Shown here: positions 25,165 through 33,410 of the stretch, one piece after another
Layout of the letters: the number at the start of each line of letters is the position of its first letter
How positions within the stretch are numbered: the first letter of the stretch is position 1
Virus record (IMG/VR): IMGVR_UViG_3300027754_000060
Location: 1-64,000 of that record
Length of the DNA stretch: 64,000 bases
Reading direction: 5' to 3' (one strand)
DNA from: a virus
Made by a program: the position numbers and the translations under genes
Notes under the pieces: generated by a model
What the model was told of the DNA's origin: nothing
The model's input: the letters and a program-made list of their open reading frames with translations, nothing else
Databases searched by the model: none

Positions 25165-25811
25165 CCTACATACTATCATTTTCTGGACGTAAGCAGTCGG
25201 GTAAAAGCACATCAGCAGATTATATAATATCTTTAATAAATGAGCATAAATTCAATATGTCTTATAAGATCTATAGTTTTGCAGACCCACTTAAACAGGA
25301 CATCTGCATCAACATATTAGGACTAACTTATGACCAGTGTTATGGGTCTGATGATAATAAGAACACTATGACTGATTTATGGTGGGATGGGGTTCAATTA
25401 ACAGCTAGAGAAGCTATGGAGATCATAGGGACTAAAATCTTTAGAGCATTAAAAACAAATGTATGGGTTGATGCTACTATAAATAAGATTAAAAAAGAAA
25501 ATGTGGATCTGGCTATTATCTCAGACTGTAGATTTCCAAATGAGGTAGAGGCAGTTAAAAATGGTGGGGGTCTTAATATAAGACTAGAGTCGGATCCATT
25601 CCATTCTAATAGTATCAGTGAAAACTCTCTAGATCAGGATGTTTATGATTGGTCTAATTTTGATCTTATTATTAAAAATTCTAAAATGACTATTGAGGAA
25701 AAAAATAAAGAGATATTAAGATTTTTATATGATTATAATATTATCTCTACTTGTGGGCTTTCTGATGATAAAATACGACAATACCAAAACAAAGGAATAC
25801 TGTCATTATAA
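25161..25811 (+). CDS. Deoxynucleoside monophosphate kinase-like P-loop protein
   Basis: This 216-residue protein has a P-loop GRKQSGKST at residues 9-17 and the block SDCRFPNEVEAV typical of T4 gp1-type dNMP kinases. FADPLKQDIC follows the P-loop, as in that family. It should phosphorylate dNMPs (including dUMP- or dCMP-derived nucleotides) to dNDPs, complementing the reductase and deaminase upstream. It overlaps the primase gene by four bases. The last seven bases overlap the next gene if that uses its ATT start. Confidence 0.8.
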   Translation: MTYILSFSGRKQSGKSTSADYIISLINEHKFNMSYKIYSFADPLKQDICINILGLTYDQCYGSDDNKNTMTDLWWDGVQLTAREAMEIIGTKIFRALKTNVWVDATINKIKKENVDLAIISDCRFPNEVEAVKNGGGLNIRLESDPFHSNSISENSLDQDVYDWSNFDLIIKNSKMTIEEKNKEILRFLYDYNIISTCGLSDDKIRQYQNKGILSL

Positions 25812-26842
25812 TAACATACTTCAGAAGTTCATCTTATAATACCCATTCTATGTGCGAGCAGCAGTACTTTGCTGAATACGTACTTGGTTGGCGAGGCCCA
25901 TCTGGACAAAAAGCAGACAAAGGAACAATAACTCACAAAATACTAGAAATTTTAGCAGTAATAAAAAAGGGTCTACAAGACAATGCTTCTAGTATTGATG
26001 ATAATATCTTGGGCAATATTAGTACCACTAATTATGATTTAGATGATATTATATCAAGAGTATATAAGCATTATTCTGAAAAAATTTCCCCTTACCATAA
26101 ATGGTCTGATAAAGATCTTAGAGACTGTAGAGACTGGACTAATAAAGCCATATCTTTTAATGGGGGGATGTTTGATCCAAGAAATAGAAATATTATATGT
26201 CCAGAACAACACTTTGATTTTGAAATAGATAAACCTTGGTCTAAGTATTCATATAATACTATGGACGGAAGACTGGAAGGGAATTTGGCTCTTAAGGGGA
26301 CAATTGATCTCATTACTCTTGTAGATGATGATACTATAGAAATTATTGACTGGAAAACCGGAAAGAGAAGAGATTGGGCAACAGGAAAAGAAAAGACTCA
26401 GGAGAATCTGGAAAAAGACCCTCAGCTTATGATCTATTATTATGCCATAAAGCACCTATATCCAGACATAAAGAATATAATTTTTTCTATATATTTTATC
26501 AATGATGGAGGACCATTTTCTGTGTGCTTTAGCAATAAGGATATTCTTAATACTGAAGATATTCTAAGGGCTAAGTTTGAAATAATTAAAAAAAGCAAAA
26601 AGCCGAGACTCAATAAAACCTGGATGTGCAGTAAATTATGTCATTTTGGAAAGACCACATTCGAGAACACCAATATAGAAGCAATGACGGAGTATAGAGA
26701 CAATCAAAGGTGTCCAAATGGATCGGTAATGACAAAATGTGAGCAATTAAAACACGAGGTTGACCTTTACGGAATAGACACTACAATGATCATGTACACT
26801 CACCCGAATCACTCATTAAGTTTCTACAAAGCTCCTGGTTAA
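25805..26842 (+). CDS. Cas4/RecB-like PD-(D/E)XK nuclease, probable ATT start
   Basis: The first ATG is 25850, but the frame stays open upstream and reads MIITYFRSSSYNTHSMCEQQ if begun at ATT 25805, which has an AAAGGA site eight bases before. That segment carries an N-terminal Cys (Cys17) and the Phe-Arg-Ser-rich opening expected of RecB-type nucleases, so I include it (345 residues). Motifs: His44 in THKILE, Asp168 in GTIDLI, Asp182-Trp-Lys184 (EIIDWKTG), then QLMIYYYA. Cys275, Cys279, Cys303 and Cys310 could form an iron-sulfur cluster with Cys17, as in Cas4/AddB. It probably resects or processes DNA ends for the recombinase. Confidence 0.75.
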   Translation: MIITYFRSSSYNTHSMCEQQYFAEYVLGWRGPSGQKADKGTITHKILEILAVIKKGLQDNASSIDDNILGNISTTNYDLDDIISRVYKHYSEKISPYHKWSDKDLRDCRDWTNKAISFNGGMFDPRNRNIICPEQHFDFEIDKPWSKYSYNTMDGRLEGNLALKGTIDLITLVDDDTIEIIDWKTGKRRDWATGKEKTQENLEKDPQLMIYYYAIKHLYPDIKNIIFSIYFINDGGPFSVCFSNKDILNTEDILRAKFEIIKKSKKPRLNKTWMCSKLCHFGKTTFENTNIEAMTEYRDNQRCPNGSVMTKCEQLKHEVDLYGIDTTMIMYTHPNHSLSFYKAPG

Positions 26843-26844
26843 GC

Positions 26845-28716
26845 ATGAAACCCTCTTACTCCGTACTTCACTGTCATTCTCACTACAGCCTATTGGATGG
26901 GATTAGTAAACCAAGCCAGATCGCCAAAAGATGCGAGGATATAGGAGTAAACTCATGTGCTATTACTGATCACGGATCTATCTCTGGGTGCGTCCAGTTC
27001 TATTCCGCTATGGCTGCTAAAAAGATCAAACCAATTCTTGGCTGCGAGATGTATCTTTGCAAAGAAGACTCAAAGATCAAAACAAAAGAAAACAGTCATC
27101 TTAGTCATTTTATTATTTTAGCAAAGAATCTCAAAGGATGGAAAACTCTTATAAAGATTATTTCTGAATCAAATCTAGAAGAAAATTTTTACCATAAGCC
27201 AAGACTAAGCCTTGACAGACTATCAGAAATGTTAGATGGTAACATTATAGGTTTTTGTGGACACATAGGGTCATATATCCACGACTTAATTAAGATCACA
27301 GAGAGAGAAAATATGATCAAGGAGAGTACTGAATTTGTCCACAAGATGAAAGATGTTTTTGGTAAAGATAATTTTTTCCTAGAGAGTCAGCTTATGGACG
27401 CTCAAAATAATAAAGAGCAAATATCTTTAACAGAATTTATTCGAGACATAGGACAAAAAACTGACACTCGGGTGGTATGTACTCCAGATGCTCATTATTG
27501 TGAAAAAAAAGATGCTGTGGATCAAAGGGTTCTTTTATGCAATAGTATGAAAACAACACTCTCAGATATAAGTTCTAAAATTTTAAACGACGAAGATATT
27601 CCTCTGGGCTGCTTTTTTAAATCTGATAATTATCATATTTTATCAAACGAAGAGATGTACGATATCCACACAGAAGAAGAAATAAACAATACCATATATC
27701 TTAGTTCTTTAATAGAGGACTACAACATATTACAGAAACCTTCTTTACCCCCATTCGATTGTCCAAATGGGCAAAATCCAGATGAATATCTAAGACAATT
27801 GTGTAGAAATGGTTGGAGAGAAAAGATTCTCAATATTATTCCTGTTGAACATCATGATGAATATACAAATAGGATCAAGTATGAACTAGAAATACTTCAA
27901 CAGGCTGGATTATCTAGCTATTTTCTTATAGTCGAAGATATTGTAAAATATATTAAAGGGGAAAAATGGCTACCCGGTCCAGGAAGAGGATCAGCAGCAG
28001 GATGTCTTGTTTCATATTTATTGGGAATAACATCAATAGATCCAATAAAATATAATCTGATCTTTGAAAGATTTTATAACTCTGGAAGAAACTCAGAAGG
28101 TAGTATTTCTATGCCAGATATTGATGTTGATGTTCCCATTAATAAAAGAGAGAACATTATTAATTATATTAGAAATAAATATGGGTCAGATAAAGTCTCT
28201 CAGATTATAACCTATAATACTATGAAGGGTAGAGGAGCTTTAAAAGAAGTTTTAAGAGTTTATGGAGATGTTTCATTCGAAGAGATGAATAGAATAACAA
28301 AAAATATACCCGATGAGGCTAAGATAGCGGATGAGTTGCAAGAGATGAAACAGGACACTGGAGAGGCATCTATTATTAGATGGGCATTAGAAAACAATGT
28401 TGAAAAACTCAAAGAATGGTGTAGTATATCTGAAGATGGCTCATTGGTCGGGCCACTGTGCAAAAGATTCGAGCAAGCAATTCGACTAGAGGGAATCAAG
28501 TCAAATCAATCCAAACATGCTGCTGGTGTCGTTATTAGCAGCACAGAACTCAGAGATATTTGTCCCATGATCTATGATGCAAAAAACAATCAGCACTTAG
28601 GAGGCATGGAAATGCAAGATCTTGAAAATCTAGGAATCATAAAGTTCGACATATTAGGCATAGCAATGTTAGACAAGGTTATGATTATTTCAGATATTCT
28701 TAAAAACGGAGAGTAG
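26845..28716 (+). CDS. dnaE (N-terminal part): DNA polymerase III alpha subunit, N-terminal half (PHP and palm)
   Basis: This 623-residue protein has a PHP domain (HCHSHYSLLDG, TDHGSISG) and then the family C polymerase palm. Catalytic Asp425 and Asp427 lie in MPDIDVDVP, the third catalytic Asp602 in KFDILGIAML, and the PGRGSAAG block lies before them. The protein stops 21 residues after Asp602. E. coli alpha continues directly into fingers and beta-binding regions, which here are coded by a separate gene at 29581. All catalytic Asp are thus in this half, yet it cannot be active alone without the fingers. Three bases separate it from the nuclease gene. Confidence 0.92.
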   Translation: MKPSYSVLHCHSHYSLLDGISKPSQIAKRCEDIGVNSCAITDHGSISGCVQFYSAMAAKKIKPILGCEMYLCKEDSKIKTKENSHLSHFIILAKNLKGWKTLIKIISESNLEENFYHKPRLSLDRLSEMLDGNIIGFCGHIGSYIHDLIKITERENMIKESTEFVHKMKDVFGKDNFFLESQLMDAQNNKEQISLTEFIRDIGQKTDTRVVCTPDAHYCEKKDAVDQRVLLCNSMKTTLSDISSKILNDEDIPLGCFFKSDNYHILSNEEMYDIHTEEEINNTIYLSSLIEDYNILQKPSLPPFDCPNGQNPDEYLRQLCRNGWREKILNIIPVEHHDEYTNRIKYELEILQQAGLSSYFLIVEDIVKYIKGEKWLPGPGRGSAAGCLVSYLLGITSIDPIKYNLIFERFYNSGRNSEGSISMPDIDVDVPINKRENIINYIRNKYGSDKVSQIITYNTMKGRGALKEVLRVYGDVSFEEMNRITKNIPDEAKIADELQEMKQDTGEASIIRWALENNVEKLKEWCSISEDGSLVGPLCKRFEQAIRLEGIKSNQSKHAAGVVISSTELRDICPMIYDAKNNQHLGGMEMQDLENLGIIKFDILGIAMLDKVMIISDILKNGE

Positions 28717-28720
28717 TATC

Positions 28721-28900
28721 ATGCAAAAAACAATGGATGAATTAGCAGTTGGAGAAATGTTTACTGTTAATGATGTTAAATATGTTAAGATTTCAGATGT
28801 GAAAGTAAGTTGTTGTCGTAGCGTAAATTGTCAGGAACACGACAACTCTGGTTCTAGGCACTTTTTCCCAGGAAATACAATAGTAACAACCAATGGCTAA
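28721..28900 (+). CDS. Small Cys-containing phage protein inside the split polymerase locus
   Basis: This 59-residue protein starts at ATG 28721 and overlaps the exonuclease start (28893). It reads MDELAVGEMFTVND, then VKVSCCRSVNCQEHD and a final FFPGNTIV. I have the impression of a recurrent small phage protein with a Cys-Cys block and FFP-NT ending, but cannot name it. It has no membrane segment. Its position between the two polymerase halves suggests an accessory role, but that is only context. Confidence 0.6.
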   Translation: MQKTMDELAVGEMFTVNDVKYVKISDVKVSCCRSVNCQEHDNSGSRHFFPGNTIVTTNG

Positions 28901-29588
28901 TTCTCAGAAGATTTGTGTTTTTGATTTAGAAACAGATGGCGTAAATCCAGATGTTTGTAGTCCAGTTCAAATAGCTGCATTAATGATAGATCCTTATAAA
29001 TTAGAGATTATTAAAAACTCAGAGTTTAATATTAGTCTCAAGCCATCTGCTCTTGAAGATAAGCCAGATTATAGATATGAAGATAGTGATGTTTTAGATT
29101 TTCACGCAAAGGTTAGATCTTGCGATAAGTCTATCATATTAGAACAATGGCAAGGATATCAGAAACAAGAACATGGATGGAAAATGTTTATATCCTATTT
29201 AGACATATATCATACCAGAAGTAGTAAAAAATCTTGTTTCTCAGCTCCTATTGCTGCTGGATATAATATAAATAGGTTTGATATTAGGATAATAGACAGA
29301 ATGAGTAATAAGTATGGCAATACAAATAAAGAAGGCAGGAACAATCTTTTTTATCCAAGAGATGTAATAGATCTAATGAATATGGTTTTTTATTGGTTTG
29401 AGGCTAATACTGAACTTAAAAGTTATACTCTGGATAATGTAAGAGAATACTTTGGTTTATCCAAAGAGGGTGGTCATGATGCTCTCAAAGATGTTAAGGA
29501 TACAGCCGAACTACTAATTAGATTTATGAGACTGCATAGAAATACTGCCGCTAAAGTAAAGTTTAAAGGATCTTTTTTAAATGTCTAG
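28893..29588 (+). CDS. DnaQ-like 3'-5' exonuclease (DEDDh)
   Basis: This 231-residue protein has the Exo I motif FDLETDG (Asp11, Glu13), Exo II in AAGYNINRFD, and Exo III HDALKDVKDT with the HxxxxD spacing of the DEDDh class. This is the epsilon-type proofreading exonuclease of polymerase III. It sits exactly between the N- and C-terminal halves of the polymerase, overlapping the second by eight bases, so the three are likely translated together and assemble into one enzyme. The length is normal for an epsilon protein without its alpha-binding tail. Confidence 0.9.
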   Translation: MANSQKICVFDLETDGVNPDVCSPVQIAALMIDPYKLEIIKNSEFNISLKPSALEDKPDYRYEDSDVLDFHAKVRSCDKSIILEQWQGYQKQEHGWKMFISYLDIYHTRSSKKSCFSAPIAAGYNINRFDIRIIDRMSNKYGNTNKEGRNNLFYPRDVIDLMNMVFYWFEANTELKSYTLDNVREYFGLSKEGGHDALKDVKDTAELLIRFMRLHRNTAAKVKFKGSFLNV

Positions 29589-31212
29589 TGAGTTTGCTTT
29601 TGATTGTGGATGTAAATTTAAGATTCTTAACAATATAGTCTCTGAAGAATTTCCAAGAATAGAATTTTCTGGAAAGCTAGATGAACTAGATCTTTCGTGC
29701 CAAAGAACATGGGATATGATTTCAACAGGAAATACCAAGGGGTGCTTTCAGTTGGAATCTAGACTAGGGCAGTCAATGGCCAAAAGACTTAAACCTGGAA
29801 ATATTGAGGAGCTATCTGCTCTGATAAGTATTTTAAGACCGGGTTGTCTAGAGGCTACAAGAGATGGAAAAAGTGTTTCTAATCATTATATTGATAAAAA
29901 GAATAATGAAGAGAGTATTGATTATTTTCATCCTATTTTAGAACAATCTTTGAAAACTACCTATGGAGAGATGATATATCAAGAGCAGTCAATGGAAATA
30001 GCTAAAACAATAGCGGGGTTTGATCTTAAAGAGGCAGACGTTCTTAGAAAAGCTATTGGTAAGAAGAAACCAGAACTTATGGCCCAAATGAAACTTAAGT
30101 TTTTAGACGGATGTAAAAAACAGGATATCGTTGACGTTCAAACGGCAGAACAGATATTCGACTGGATAGAAAAAGCCCAAAGATATCAATTTAACAAGTC
30201 CCATTCTGTTAGTTATGCAATGAACGCTTATTTATCAGCATATGCTAAAGCTCATTTTCCAAAAGTCTTTTTTGCCTCATATCTAAGATTTGCCAGAGAC
30301 AAAGTAGATCCACAGAGAGAAATAAAAGAACTAGTAAAAAATGCTTCAGAGATGGATATAGATGTTTGCGTCCCAGATTTACGAAAACTCAACAAGCTTT
30401 TTATTCTTAAAGATAAAAAAATATATTTTGGTCTAACTGACATCAAAGGAGTAGGAGAATCTGTCTACAATAAGATTTTAGATATTACTAAAGATAAGAA
30501 TATATATGAGATGACATGGGCAGATATCTTAACTGGAATCCTGCTAAAAATAAACTCGACAGCTAGTAAAGCTATGGTTTCATGCGGGGCCTTGGATTTT
30601 CTTAAAAAGAATAGAACAGAACTATTATTTCAGCTTGAAATATGTTCGGGCCTCACCAATAAAGAGCAAGATGCTTTAAGGGAGCTTACAGAAAATAATC
30701 CAAAAGAATCTCTAGAAAATAATATATCTGCTATCAAAACCAAGGCTAGGATTACAAAAAAGAGACAGGATGTAATAGATTCTATAGTGAGATCTATACA
30801 AGAGCCCCCATATTCCCTAGTAGATAAGATAGAATGGTTATCTGATTCTGAAAATGCTCTATTAGGAGTATCTATAACATGCTTTAAGATAGAGACCTAT
30901 GATATTAGTATGACTAATTGCGACTGTAAGGAGTTTAAAACTACTAGAATCAGGAATAATATAATAATAGCTGGAGAAATAAGCTATATAGGGATAACAA
31001 AAACTAAAAAGGGCGCTAGTCCAGGATTAGAGATGGCTTTTTTGACAATAGAAGATAGAAATGGAAGCTTGGATTCTGTGGTATTTTTCCCAGAATGCTT
31101 TAGTAAGTATAGAAATTATCTATTCGAAGGTAATGTACTTATTTTTATGGGGTCTAGAGGAAAAAATCAGGATTCGCTAATCGTTGAAAAATGTTTTATT
31201 CCATCCTCTTGA
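29581..31212 (+). CDS. dnaE (C-terminal part): DNA polymerase III alpha subunit, C-terminal half
   Basis: This 543-residue protein continues the polymerase from where 26845-28716 ends. After about 35 unrelated residues (FAFDCGCKFKILN) it reads LDLSCQRTWDMISTGNTKGC, then FQLESRLG, LRPGC, YGEMIYQEQSM, RKAIGKKKPELMAQM and FNKSHSVSYAM, all hallmarks of the alpha fingers and thumb. The C-terminal 120 residues look like an OB-fold (IIAGEISYIGITKTKKG, LDSVVFFPECF). Both halves must associate for synthesis. The reading frame and start are supported by its own ATG and a four-codon coupling to the exonuclease gene. Confidence 0.9.
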   Translation: MSSEFAFDCGCKFKILNNIVSEEFPRIEFSGKLDELDLSCQRTWDMISTGNTKGCFQLESRLGQSMAKRLKPGNIEELSALISILRPGCLEATRDGKSVSNHYIDKKNNEESIDYFHPILEQSLKTTYGEMIYQEQSMEIAKTIAGFDLKEADVLRKAIGKKKPELMAQMKLKFLDGCKKQDIVDVQTAEQIFDWIEKAQRYQFNKSHSVSYAMNAYLSAYAKAHFPKVFFASYLRFARDKVDPQREIKELVKNASEMDIDVCVPDLRKLNKLFILKDKKIYFGLTDIKGVGESVYNKILDITKDKNIYEMTWADILTGILLKINSTASKAMVSCGALDFLKKNRTELLFQLEICSGLTNKEQDALRELTENNPKESLENNISAIKTKARITKKRQDVIDSIVRSIQEPPYSLVDKIEWLSDSENALLGVSITCFKIETYDISMTNCDCKEFKTTRIRNNIIIAGEISYIGITKTKKGASPGLEMAFLTIEDRNGSLDSVVFFPECFSKYRNYLFEGNVLIFMGSRGKNQDSLIVEKCFIPSS

Positions 31213-31282
31213 CATTCTTGAAGAAGTTGCTACTATTGTTATAGTTGCGAGAGTTACTTTACTTTTTAGGAGATTTTGATAA

Positions 31283-31663
31283 ATGAATATTACTTTGCTT
31301 AAAGGAAATCTGGCCAGAGACCCAGAATTGAGAACAGTTAACACCTCTGGAAAAGCAACATCTGTTGTTAATTTTACAGTGGCGGTATCTAGAGAATATG
31401 TCAAGTCTAATGGAGAAAAAGATAAGATTACTTCCTTCATTAGTTGTGAAGCATGGGATACGGGTGCCGAGATGATCTCGGAGTCTTTGAAGAAGGGCGA
31501 CCTCGTTATGATAGAGGGATCTCTTAGAAATGACTCATGGGAAAAGGATGGCGTCAAGCATAATACCCTAAAGGTCAGAGTTAATAATTTCTCCAAGATC
31601 AGCAAGCTATCTAGGACATCGAGTGCTAGAGTAGTAGACGAAGCAGAACCGGTGGCTTTCTAA
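31283..31663 (+). CDS. ssb: Single-stranded DNA-binding protein
   Basis: This 126-residue OB-fold protein matches bacterial SSB: MNITLLKGNLARDPELR, NFTVAVSREY, FISCEAWDTGAEMI, LKKGDLVMIEGSLR. The end DEAEPVAF is acidic with a final Phe, like the DDDIPF tip through which SSB binds partner proteins, though the usual long Gly/Pro linker is missing. It coats single strands at the fork and assists the recombinase. The 70-base gap before it holds a TTTAGGAG ribosome site and no clear promoter or terminator. Confidence 0.93.
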   Translation: MNITLLKGNLARDPELRTVNTSGKATSVVNFTVAVSREYVKSNGEKDKITSFISCEAWDTGAEMISESLKKGDLVMIEGSLRNDSWEKDGVKHNTLKVRVNNFSKISKLSRTSSARVVDEAEPVAF

Positions 31664-31692
31664 TACTACTTTATTTAACTAGGAGATTTCTT

Positions 31693-31730
31693 AAAGAGTA
31701 TCCGAGGGTGAAATATCCCTCGGGCTCTTT
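31693..31730 (+). terminator. Stem-loop between ssb and glycosyltransferase
   Basis: AAAGAG 31693-31698 and CTCTTT 31725-31730 enclose CCGAGGG 31702-31708 and CCCTCGG 31717-31723, a 7-bp GC-rich stem on an 8-base loop (TGAAATAT). No T-run follows; instead a GAGG ribosome site at 31731 and ATG codons at 31737 and 31740 follow at once. It may be a weak terminator, an RNA-processing site or a translation control hairpin. Confidence 0.55.
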
Positions 31731-31736
31731 GAGGAA

Positions 31737-33410
31737 ATGATGACAAAAAATAAATTAAAAATTCTAATGGTTTCCGAGGCTAGTTTTTTAAGCTCAGGAT
31801 TTGGGACATATGCTAGAGAAGTATTGTCTAGATTACATAATACTGGAAAGTACGAAATAGCTGAATTCGCCTCGTATGGGCTGGTAAATGATCCGAGGGA
31901 CAAAGATATTACCTGGACTTATTATGCCAATGCTGTAAGGGAGAACGATCCAAGACATAAGGAATACTCTTCTAGGAGCGACAATCAATTCGGTAAGTGG
32001 AGATTCGAGAAAGTTTTGCTGGATTATAGGCCAGATGTTGTGGTCGACATTAGGGACTATTGGATGAGCGCATATCAAGCATCTTCTCCTCTAAGACCGT
32101 ATTTTCACTGGTGTTTAATGCCAACAGTAGACTCAGAACCACAACAGGAAGAATGGATAGATACCTTTTTGGGAGCAGATGCTATTTTTACTTACTCAGA
32201 TTGGGGAGCAGATGTTCTCAAAAGACAAAGCTCTGGTAAAATAAAGTATATTAGCACAGCATCGCCAGGAGTAGATCTGTCTGTTTTTAAAATACAAGAT
32301 AAAAAAGAGGCAAAAAAAATACTTGGAATTCCAGAAGATAGTATTATAATAGGCTCTGTTATGAGAAATCAGAAGCGAAAACTCCTACCAGAACTTTGCC
32401 TAAGCTTTAAAAAAGTCTTGACTGAGCTTCAAAACTCAAATCCAGATCTTGGTAAAAAGATGTATCTATACCTTCATACTAGCTATCCAGACATGGGTTG
32501 GGATTTGCCGGAACTTCTAAAAGATAACGGCATAGCTAATAAAGTTTTATTCACAAGTATTTGCAAACAATGCAAATATATTCATGCTGCCACTTTTGCT
32601 GGACCTCTGAAGATTTGTCCCAAATGCTTTACTAGAGCGTCATCGTTTCCGTCTGTGACTGATGGAGTATCCACTAAAGATCTAAGCACTATATATAATA
32701 CTTTTAATCTCTATGTTCAATATGCTATCTGCGAAGGATTTGGAATGCCACAAGTTGAAGCTGGTGCATGTGGAATACAGATAGCTACTGTTGGATATAG
32801 TGCAATGATAGATGTTATAAATAAGATTGGGGCTAAATCAATAAGTGTCAAATCATACTTTAAAGAACTAGAAACAAAAGCAATCAGAGCATACCCTGAT
32901 AATGATGAGCTTGTACAATATATTTTAGAGCAGATCAAAATACCTGAGCACATATTAGAAAAAAATAGACTGGAAACACGAAAACTAACGGAGCTTCACT
33001 ACAATTGGGACAATACAGCTAAAAAATGGGAAGAGTATTTTGATTTGTTAGACAACAGAGGATTTAGATCAGACTGGGATAAAGCTGCCAATATCATGGA
33101 CTCTTTGATAGAATCCCCAAATGATTCTGATCCAAGTAAAAATTTTGAGTATGTAGTTTATTTATGTGGAAAAAAGCTTTTAAATTTATCAGCAATTGGA
33201 TCCGAAAAATTCCTATCTATGCTAAAAGATTCTGATTATGGATATAGCCAAGTTTCCCCGACACAAATAACTCAGTATTCCTATTCGCATATTACCGATT
33301 ATTTGAGGCAGCATATCGAGAATAATAACCAGGCGGAACAAGTAAGATCTAATAAGACAGAATTTCAAGATGACTTTATATACTACTCTAAGATGAAAAA
33401 TCAATCATGA
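31737..33410 (+). CDS. GT-B glycosyltransferase (GT4-like) with zinc insertion
   Basis: This 557-residue protein has the GT-B opening KILMVSEASFLSSGFGTYAR and a C-terminal EGFGMPQVEAGACG block (the E-x7-E region that grips the sugar nucleotide). Between them CKQCKYIHAATFAGP runs into KICPKC (Cys276, 279, 294, 297), a zinc knuckle inserted in the second domain, which is unusual. The last 120 residues form an extra helical domain. It should transfer a sugar to an unknown acceptor. It heads a run of eight linked genes. ATG 31740, better spaced from the GAGG, may be the true start. Confidence 0.85.
   Translation: MMTKNKLKILMVSEASFLSSGFGTYAREVLSRLHNTGKYEIAEFASYGLVNDPRDKDITWTYYANAVRENDPRHKEYSSRSDNQFGKWRFEKVLLDYRPDVVVDIRDYWMSAYQASSPLRPYFHWCLMPTVDSEPQQEEWIDTFLGADAIFTYSDWGADVLKRQSSGKIKYISTASPGVDLSVFKIQDKKEAKKILGIPEDSIIIGSVMRNQKRKLLPELCLSFKKVLTELQNSNPDLGKKMYLYLHTSYPDMGWDLPELLKDNGIANKVLFTSICKQCKYIHAATFAGPLKICPKCFTRASSFPSVTDGVSTKDLSTIYNTFNLYVQYAICEGFGMPQVEAGACGIQIATVGYSAMIDVINKIGAKSISVKSYFKELETKAIRAYPDNDELVQYILEQIKIPEHILEKNRLETRKLTELHYNWDNTAKKWEEYFDLLDNRGFRSDWDKAANIMDSLIESPNDSDPSKNFEYVVYLCGKKLLNLSAIGSEKFLSMLKDSDYGYSQVSPTQITQYSYSHITDYLRQHIENNNQAEQVRSNKTEFQDDFIYYSKMKNQS

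Noticed and set aside
28700-29600. Split intein or group I intron explaining the divided polymerase
   Set aside because: No intein blocks are seen at the end of the first half or start of the second, and the intervening DNA is fully coding for two other proteins.
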